From Candidatus Calescibacterium sp. (GTDB taxonomy: Bacteria; Calescibacteriota; Calescibacteriia; Calescibacteriales; Calescibacteriaceae), in assembly GCA_025060505.1 (NCBI GenBank), contig JANXBU010000009.1:1-64000 (forward strand): a stretch of 64,000 nt of DNA. Direction: 5' to 3'. The notes under the pieces are model-generated. The model saw nothing but the letters and a program-made list of their open reading frames with translations, ran no database searches and had not been told where the DNA came from. This document shows, one piece after another, positions 56,545 to 64,000 of this stretch (position 1 is the stretch's first letter; each line of letters begins with the position of its first letter). Position numbers and translations under genes: made by a program.

Positions 56545-57951
56545 CTATTCTCTATTTTCTATACCAAAAATTTTGCAAAAAGATGATATTATTTTTTTCG
56601 TCTTTTGTTCGGAATCGGTTTCAGCATAAACCCTTAAAACAGGCTCTGTTCCAGACGGCCTTACAAGTAAAAATCCTCCGCCCTTAAACCTTATCTTGTA
56701 TCCATCAATTGTTTCGATTGTTTCAACTTTGAATTTATCTATGTTTTCAAGGTTTCCAGCTTTATCCATAACTTCTTGTTTTTTTTCATCTGATATATGA
56801 AAATCTTGCCTCAGATATATGTGCTTTCCGAACTTTTTCTCAATCCTTGAAATCAAAGATGAAAAGTCTTTCCCTTCCTCAAAAGAGTACTTAATAACAA
56901 GGCATGAGCAGAACAAACTATCTCTCTCCTTCAGATGATAACTAATCCCTATTCCACCTGATTCCTCCCCAGCAATCACAGCATTATCTTCAATCATCCC
57001 TTTTATAAGATGTTTGAACCCAACAGGAGTTGTGACGACCTCAAAACCATAAAAATTTGCCACCTTTTCAACAAGATCAGAAGCTGTAACAGTCTTGTAA
57101 ACCTTCCCCTTGACATTTCTATATTTTGAAATATACTCAATAAGCATTGCGAAAACTCTGTGAGCGTCTATTATTTTACCTGTTTTTGTGCACGCGTATA
57201 TTCTATCTCCGTCTCCATCGAAAGCAAATCCATCCTTTCTGAGTTTTTTGCATGTCTGCTGCAGTGGCAGAAGAGTATACGGTGTCGGTTCAGGTTTACC
57301 GTAATCTGGAAAAAGAGGATTAAGAGTATTTCTTATTTCAACGGCTTTTTTACCGAATATCATAGATGGGAGGCCTATACAGGCTCCGTGCATAAGATCA
57401 AAAACGAAAGTATCTATTTTCTTTAATACACCTCTTACTTCAGAATCTCTAACAACAGCTTCAACATATGGAGAGACTATATCCTCAGTTTTATAACCCC
57501 CGCTTTCTTCATACTTGAATTTACTTTTTTTCTCATCCCATTCCGGTTTTATCTCCTGAATTATTCTCTCTATTTCAGATGTAGTTTCAGGAGAAGCAGG
57601 ACCGCCGAACCATTCTCTGACTTTGTATCCATTAAACTGATAAGGATTATGAGAAGCAGTTATAGCTATTCCTCCCGAGAGTTTCTGAGAACCTATGAAA
57701 AAAGATACAGCAGGAGTTGGGCAAAATTTCTCCGACAAGAAAACTTTTATATCTTCATGAGCTAAAACAGATGCAGAAAACTTAGCAAACTCATCTGAAA
57801 GAAATCTAGTGTCATATCCAACAACAACTTCAGGATTTTTGAAATTCTTTTTTATGTATCTTGAATAAGCTAAGTTAACAAGTCCAACGTTATCAAAGGT
57901 AAACTCTTGACCAATTCTTGCTCTCCATCCATCTGTCCCAAACTTTATCAT
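56545..57951 (-). CDS. Phosphoglucomutase/phosphomannomutase family protein
   Basis: The 468-residue alpha-D-phosphohexomutase interconverts sugar 1- and 6-phosphates. It has the phosphoserine loop AITASHNPYQFNGYK (S100), the metal loop DGDGDRIYA, the sugar loop GEESGGIG and the phosphate loop RPSGTEPVLRVYAE. All four are intact. The start at 57951 (MIKFGTDGWRARIG) matches the family better than the in-frame TTG at 57963. It probably feeds nucleotide-sugar synthesis for the envelope and may be transcribed with the lpxH-like gene. Confidence 0.93.
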   Translation of the reverse strand: MIKFGTDGWRARIGQEFTFDNVGLVNLAYSRYIKKNFKNPEVVVGYDTRFLSDEFAKFSASVLAHEDIKVFLSEKFCPTPAVSFFIGSQKLSGGIAITASHNPYQFNGYKVREWFGGPASPETTSEIERIIQEIKPEWDEKKSKFKYEESGGYKTEDIVSPYVEAVVRDSEVRGVLKKIDTFVFDLMHGACIGLPSMIFGKKAVEIRNTLNPLFPDYGKPEPTPYTLLPLQQTCKKLRKDGFAFDGDGDRIYACTKTGKIIDAHRVFAMLIEYISKYRNVKGKVYKTVTASDLVEKVANFYGFEVVTTPVGFKHLIKGMIEDNAVIAGEESGGIGISYHLKERDSLFCSCLVIKYSFEEGKDFSSLISRIEKKFGKHIYLRQDFHISDEKKQEVMDKAGNLENIDKFKVETIETIDGYKIRFKGGGFLLVRPSGTEPVLRVYAETDSEQKTKKIISSFCKIFGIENRE

Positions 57952-58090
57952 AATAAACTTCAAAATAAACTGATGAAAAACTTTTTAGCTGTATTCAAAA
58001 TTTTTTTAGAAATTCTTCAGATCAGATATACCAGATTAGTTGTGAAGATTTATAGAAATTTATTTTTTTGCAGATTATAATAAATAGATA

Positions 58091-59968
58091 ATGTTTTCAG
58101 AACATGAGAAAAAAGTATTGAAGGCGGTATGTGAGGCAGTTATACCACCCGGAAAATATTTTGATGGCGGTGGCGAAGAAGATGTGATCAAACTCGAAAA
58201 TTTCTTCAAAGAAGATAAAACAGCTGAAAAGGTCTACAGATTAGCAATCCATCTTCTTGATTATCTAACAAAAATATCAAAATTCAAAAGCTTCACAGAC
58301 ATTCATATAGATGAAAGAAGAAAAATACTGGAAGAATACAGCATCAGCTCAAACCCCGCAAAAAGAGCCATATCTGAAATACTACTAACCACAATAAAAG
58401 TTTCACATTTCAGTGATGAAAAGATCTACTCAAAAATCGGGTGTATTTGGGATAAAAGTCCAAAGACATACCAAGTTCCCACATACATGGAAAATGTAAA
58501 AAACGATATCGAAGATAGTGAAATCGAGTGCGATGCTGTTGTGGTAGGTTCTGGAGCAGGTGGAGCTGTTGTGGCAAAAGAACTTGCTGAAAAAGGATTC
58601 GGAATTCTGATAGTTGAAGAAGGAAAATATTACACGAGAAAAGATTTCACCGGTAAAGCTGGAGAGTCTTTCAGAAAATTTTACAGAAACAGAGGTCTGA
58701 CTTTTGCGATTGGAAACGCGATAATACCTATACCAATGGGAAGAATGGTTGGAGGTTCAACTGCAATAAATACAGGAACATCTTGGAGAACTCCCGAGTG
58801 GATTCTTTCAAAGTGGGAAAAAGAATTTGGACTTAAAGAACTCTCTCCCAAAAACATGGAAAAATATTTCGAAAGAGTAGAAACAACAATTCAGGTTGAA
58901 AGAACGAATCCAAAAGTTATAGGTGGAATAATCAAAGTTATTGCAAGAGGCTGCGATTTGCTCGGATACAGACATTACCCGGTAAAGAGAAACGCTCCAG
59001 ACTGTGATGGACAAGGAGTTTGCACTTTTGGATGTCCGACAGATGCGAAAAAATCAACGAATATATCATATATTCCAATGGCTCTGAAATCAGGAGCTTT
59101 ATTACTTGAAGAGACGAAGTTCAAAAAACTTATTATTAAAAACGGAAAAGTGGAAGGAATAATTGCAGAACTCAAATCAGGAAGGCAAATAAACATAAGA
59201 GCTAAAGCTGTTGTGTTATCTTGTGGTGCAGTTATGACTCCATTTTATCTTATAGAGGAAGGATTCAAAAATAAAAACATTGGTGGAAATCTTACAATTC
59301 ATCCTGCAACGTCTGTTCTAGCTTACTGTCCAGATGATGAAATCAGGCAATACAACCACGTTCCGCAAGGATACTGCGTTGATACTTTTATGAAAATCGG
59401 AATTCTGCTACTACACGGTGGATTACCCATAGATGCAGGAGCAGGAGCGATACCTTTTGTAGGGGAGAAATTTTCGGAAGCTATGTCGAATTTTGATAAA
59501 ATAGCGTCGTTCGGTGCCATGATAGAAGACGAACCATCTGGAAGAGTCATGTCAATCATGAACAGACCATTTGTGTTTTACTGGCTCAAAAAAAGGGAAC
59601 TGACTCTTCTGAAACTGGGTATAGAAATCTTAACGAAAATATTTCTCACAGCAGGGGCTCAAGAAATTTGGCCGATGATAAGAGGATGTCCGCCGATAAA
59701 AAATTGGAAAGATTACTATGAATTTCAGAAAAGTAGCTTCAAACCAATAGATTATCTACTTTCAGCTTTTCATCCACTTGGAACATGCAGAATGGGAAAA
59801 TCTAGTTTGAACTCTGTTGTAGATGAGAATCACAAAGTATGGGATGTGGAAAATCTTTATATCGTTGATGGTGGAGTTGTTCCGTCATCAATTGGTGTGA
59901 ATCCTCAGATAACTATAATGGCACTTGCAACAAGAGCATCTGAAAAAATAGCAGAAAGAATTTCATGA
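58091..59968 (+). CDS. GMC oxidoreductase, long-chain alcohol oxidase type
   Basis: A 625-residue FAD enzyme with an N-terminal gluconate-2-dehydrogenase subunit 3-like helical domain (about 1-135). VVVGSGAGGAVVAKEL binds FAD. GRMVGGSTAINTGTSWRTP is the GMC signature. CDGQGVCTFGCPTDAKKS is the cysteine block seen in fatty-alcohol oxidases. The catalytic FHPLGTCRMG histidine and the VNPQIT asparagine are both present, unlike the paralogue at 23086-24999. Oxidation of long-chain or sterol-like alcohols is the likely role. TATAAT at 58076-58081 lies nine bases before the ATG. Confidence 0.9.
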   Translation: MFSEHEKKVLKAVCEAVIPPGKYFDGGGEEDVIKLENFFKEDKTAEKVYRLAIHLLDYLTKISKFKSFTDIHIDERRKILEEYSISSNPAKRAISEILLTTIKVSHFSDEKIYSKIGCIWDKSPKTYQVPTYMENVKNDIEDSEIECDAVVVGSGAGGAVVAKELAEKGFGILIVEEGKYYTRKDFTGKAGESFRKFYRNRGLTFAIGNAIIPIPMGRMVGGSTAINTGTSWRTPEWILSKWEKEFGLKELSPKNMEKYFERVETTIQVERTNPKVIGGIIKVIARGCDLLGYRHYPVKRNAPDCDGQGVCTFGCPTDAKKSTNISYIPMALKSGALLLEETKFKKLIIKNGKVEGIIAELKSGRQINIRAKAVVLSCGAVMTPFYLIEEGFKNKNIGGNLTIHPATSVLAYCPDDEIRQYNHVPQGYCVDTFMKIGILLLHGGLPIDAGAGAIPFVGEKFSEAMSNFDKIASFGAMIEDEPSGRVMSIMNRPFVFYWLKKRELTLLKLGIEILTKIFLTAGAQEIWPMIRGCPPIKNWKDYYEFQKSSFKPIDYLLSAFHPLGTCRMGKSSLNSVVDENHKVWDVENLYIVDGGVVPSSIGVNPQITIMALATRASEKIAERIS

Positions 59969-60069
59969 TGCCTTTTCCCAATCTGTGAGAAGATAATTTT
60001 TACCAAATTTTCACCAAGAAAGCTGTATATTTCAGTTAAGATATTTTAGCTGATTAAGTTTTTACAGGA

Positions 60070-60157
60070 GGGTAGGTGGCGGAACAGGTAGACGCAGAGG
60101 ACTTAAAATCCTCTGGAGGGTAATACCTCCGTGCGGGTTCGAGTCCCGCCCTACCCA
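60070..60157 (+). tRNA. tRNA-Leu (anticodon TAA)
   Basis: An 88-base class II tRNA. The acceptor arm GGGTAGG (60070-60076) pairs with CCTACCC (60150-60156) before discriminator A. The anticodon stem GAGGA/TCCTC encloses CTTAAAA with anticodon TAA, the long variable arm GGAGGG...CCTCC marks leucine, and the T-arm holds GTTCGAGTC. CCA is not encoded, so it must be added by a nucleotidyltransferase. Confidence 0.97.
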
Positions 60158-60167
60158 CTTACCCTTA

Positions 60168-61289
60168 GTGTTCTTTTCTTCTGGCTTTTCATATGATCCG
60201 GATCCTCTGAAAGCTTGTCAGGAAGCATTTGAGAAAGCTCTGGAAAAATTTGACACGAGACCAAAGAACAAAGAAATTCTTGGAATGATATTTATGAGCC
60301 CAAAGTATGACCCCCAACAAGTAATGGAATTTTTCAAAGATATAGATTTTATAGGACTAACAACATCTGGGAATATAAGTTTATCTGGAGAATACAAAGG
60401 CGAAAGAAGCGGAATAACTGTGAACATAATAGATAAAAGACAGGTGTATTGTGAAACTTTTTCAGCATCTGTTATGAGCCGAAGACCAAGAGAGATAGGC
60501 AATATGATAGCAGAACGATTTAAAAATCCATTCAATTCATCTATTATACTTTTCGCTTGCCCATTTTATGATGTTTCAGAAATACTTACAGGAATAGGAG
60601 AAAATTCAGATATACATGTAAGCGGAGGAATAGCAAGTTCTGACAGAAACAGACCAATTTTCATATTTGAAAATGGTTCAATAGGAAGTTACATGATAGG
60701 CGGTGTATTTATAGAGGGAGTCAGAACAAGGCATAGAATATTCCAAACATGCAAAATAGTCGGAGAAAATTTTCTGATAACTTCTGCTTATGAAAACATT
60801 ATTGAAGAAATAGAAGGAATAGAAGCAGAAGATTTTATATGGGGAGTATCTCCGATCATAGAAGATCCAGAAGCCATGGAATCTTCTTGGTTTATAGCAT
60901 TACCCATAGATGAAAATCAGGAGATATACAAATTTATTCCAGTAGCTGAAATCCACGATGGGAAGATATTTCTTTTTGAAAAGATAGAAACAGGGAAGAT
61001 TGCGAAATTAGCATTTCTCTCTCGGGACTTCGCTAAAAACAGTGCGGAATCAGAGACAAATGCTTTGCCGGAGGATACAGATTTCTGTTTATTCGTAAAC
61101 TGTGTAGCAAGAAGTACAATGGTTGGAAAAAATGATGTATCCACTATAAACAAAAGAAAAAAATCAAAAAGCTTGAAATTTGAGATGAGCGGTTTTCTAT
61201 CAAACGGTGAGATAATCACTTTGAAAAAACCAACACTTCTTACATACACCGGGGTTCTTTCCCTCTTCTCACGGATGACTATTATGTGA
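60168..61289 (+). CDS. FIST-domain signalling protein
   Basis: A 373-residue protein with FIST_N features (FIGLTTSGNISLSGE, where the family has the iGcSTaGei pattern) and a FIST_C region ending with FVNCVARSTMVG. FIST proteins are predicted small-ligand sensors, often next to chemotaxis or diguanylate-cyclase genes, none of which is here. The only start that keeps the N terminus is a GTG at 60168, ten bases after the tRNA-Leu gene, so the mRNA may be made by read-through from the tRNA. No SD site is visible. Confidence 0.8.
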   Translation: MFFSSGFSYDPDPLKACQEAFEKALEKFDTRPKNKEILGMIFMSPKYDPQQVMEFFKDIDFIGLTTSGNISLSGEYKGERSGITVNIIDKRQVYCETFSASVMSRRPREIGNMIAERFKNPFNSSIILFACPFYDVSEILTGIGENSDIHVSGGIASSDRNRPIFIFENGSIGSYMIGGVFIEGVRTRHRIFQTCKIVGENFLITSAYENIIEEIEGIEAEDFIWGVSPIIEDPEAMESSWFIALPIDENQEIYKFIPVAEIHDGKIFLFEKIETGKIAKLAFLSRDFAKNSAESETNALPEDTDFCLFVNCVARSTMVGKNDVSTINKRKKSKSLKFEMSGFLSNGEIITLKKPTLLTYTGVLSLFSRMTIM

Positions 61290-61328
61290 AAGTTCTTATG
61301 AAATTTTAAATCGTAGAGATAAAACTAG

Positions 61329-61865
61329 TTATTGGACTATGAATTCTGTAAAATATACATTTATTACTCTTCCGGTTTCAAGAATTGCATTTATTCTTGA
61401 AATAAGCTCTTCTTTGAGAACAAGCTGTGCTTCATATCCACGGAGATCGGCCATTGTTTTTGAAGAAATAAGACCTATTATAGCATCCTTTATTATTGGT
61501 TCTTTTTCTTGCATTTCCGCAATAGCAATTGCTCTATCTAGTTCAAAAGTGAATGTGACTTTAAGGAATCTTGGAACATTTGCATCAGCTAAGTTTATAA
61601 CGAGCGACCATGCTGGAAACATAACTCCCCTTTTGACAGCAACACGAGCAACCTCAACACTTTTCTGCTCAATTTTTTCTTCCTCGGATGGCGCGGAAAA
61701 GAAATTTTTGTAAATGTAATATCCTCCAAAAATCAAAGCCAACAAGATAGGAATATAATAAATAAAACTTGGGATTCTTATTTGTATACCGCCACCTTTT
61801 TTCTTCTTTCCCTCTTCTCCTATTTCTTCTATGATTTCTATTTCTTCTACTTTACCCTCTGCCAT
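61329..61865 (-). CDS. fliL: Flagellar basal-body protein FliL
   Basis: A 178-residue protein with an acidic then basic N-terminal tail, one membrane helix (about 32-51) and a periplasmic domain with LVINLADANVPRFLKVTFTFELD and a closing block INAILETGRVINVYFTEFIVQ. This matches FliL, which supports stator function around the flagellar motor. FliL is usually encoded next to fliM and fliN; here it is alone, between the FIST gene and the 23S rRNA gene. It is the only flagellar gene in the window. Confidence 0.85.
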   Translation of the reverse strand: MAEGKVEEIEIIEEIGEEGKKKKGGGIQIRIPSFIYYIPILLALIFGGYYIYKNFFSAPSEEEKIEQKSVEVARVAVKRGVMFPAWSLVINLADANVPRFLKVTFTFELDRAIAIAEMQEKEPIIKDAIIGLISSKTMADLRGYEAQLVLKEELISRINAILETGRVINVYFTEFIVQ

Positions 61866-62454
61866 ATAATGAAATCTTAATCGTAATTAATTGATTTTTT
61901 CTTTTTTTGAAACAATTAATCTTTCTGATGAGCTTATGAGAAATTCTTTTTTAATCTTCTATGTTTCGTCTAAAGGATAAAGAAACTTCCAAGAGAATCT
62001 TTTAGAACATTGCTATACTCCTGATGGCAAAGCAATTAAATAGAATAAAAAAGATATTTAAAAATTTTTCTATGTGTCAAAGATAAAAAAGATTATTCTG
62101 GTACCCTGTTGAAAACAAGATAGTTATATAGAGAATCTAATTCAAAAGCTTACATATTTGAATAAAACACCTATTAGACTGTTGACGCAAGATTATTATT
62201 ACATAAGGAATGATAATGGGAAATTTTTTGGGAATTTTTAATTTCTTCATAGATTTATTTTCAGATTAAAAACATTATGATTTCATATAAACAGAATTGA
62301 TTGCAATAATAAAAAGTAGAAAGATGTACGGTAATTAAATAGATAAAAAGATAGATAAAAAACAAGATACACAGAAAATAAATTGAAGATATAACAAGAT
62401 GGTAGTAGAAATGGTTATGTAAATTAAAAGAATAAAGGAAAAAGAGAGAGATAT
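61866..62454. other. AT-rich spacer between 23S rRNA and fliL, without 5S rRNA
   Basis: About 590 bases of very AT-rich DNA with no open gene. No GC-rich block of about 115 bases that could be 5S rRNA is present on either strand, and no tRNA. It should contain the rRNA terminator and the fliL promoter, but no clear GC hairpin was found. Short direct repeats of GATAAAAAGATA type occur near 62340-62360. Confidence 0.6.

Positions 62455-64000
<1,546 letters not shown>

Overview
The window comes from an AT-rich bacterial genome. Protein genes are roughly one-third G+C by eye, while the rRNA and tRNA genes are strikingly GC-rich, which is the pattern of a thermophile. An LptB-type ATPase, an LpxH-type UDP-diacylglucosamine hydrolase, FliL and many type II lipoproteins point to a flagellated cell with two membranes. 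Fused NuoCD, a c-type cytochrome, aconitase, acyl-CoA dehydrogenases and acyl-CoA synthetases suggest a respiring organism that uses fatty acids or alcohols. I cannot assign a phylum from the sequence alone; a deep-branching uncultured lineage is plausible.

Layout. 1-4.6 kb: the C-terminal half of a DUF1156-type DNA methylase, a frameshifted DUF499 ATPase and a decayed remnant, together the worn end of a defence-island type module. 4.6-6.7 kb: two Rpn/transposase-like PD-(D/E)XK proteins with coding tandem repeats. 7.1-12.3 kb: a truncated DUF2851 protein, NuoCD, a DUF1015 protein and a radical SAM/SPASM enzyme. 12.3-18.1 kb: a His-tailed lipoprotein, divergent across a tandem operator-like site from an FHA-sigma54 activator; the activator is followed by a membrane kinase with a PEGA domain and by thiE. 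A tyrosine-phosphatase-like gene lies opposite. 18.3-22.3 kb: a secreted protein made only of a TraB/VirB10-like domain, and a 1035-residue MopE-repeat lipoprotein. 23-37 kb: a GMC-like flavoprotein lacking the usual catalytic residues, an anion permease, CobT, acyl-CoA synthetases, an acyl-CoA dehydrogenase, a GH38-type lipoprotein and an ABC exporter. 37-45.5 kb: rhodanese, alanine racemase, YggS, aconitase, a lone OppC-type permease, TetR and an acyl-CoA dehydrogenase. 45.5-48.6 kb: an AAA/PD-(D/E)XK pseudogene and a nitrilase-fold lipoprotein. 48.8-61.9 kb: FtsK, an Lgt-like enzyme with a lipoprotein and a membrane protein, LptB, cytochrome c, a metallo-hydrolase, LpxH, phosphohexomutase, a canonical GMC oxidoreductase, tRNA-Leu, a FIST protein and FliL. 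62.5-64 kb: the 3' half of a 23S rRNA gene on the minus strand.

How the genes fit together. Acyl-CoA synthetases, acyl-CoA dehydrogenases, a TetR regulator and GMC alcohol oxidases form a dispersed lipid or alcohol oxidation set. LptB, LpxH, phosphohexomutase, the Lgt-like protein and at least six lipoproteins form an envelope set. The FHA activator and the PEGA kinase look like a phospho-signalling pair next to a lipoprotein that may be their target.

Two genome-scale signals stand out. First, many genes have no Shine-Dalgarno sequence but a -10 box ending exactly 6-7 bases before the start codon, the geometry of leaderless mRNAs; only a handful carry a strong AGGAGG. Second, three single-base losses break two accessory genes, while every housekeeping gene is intact.
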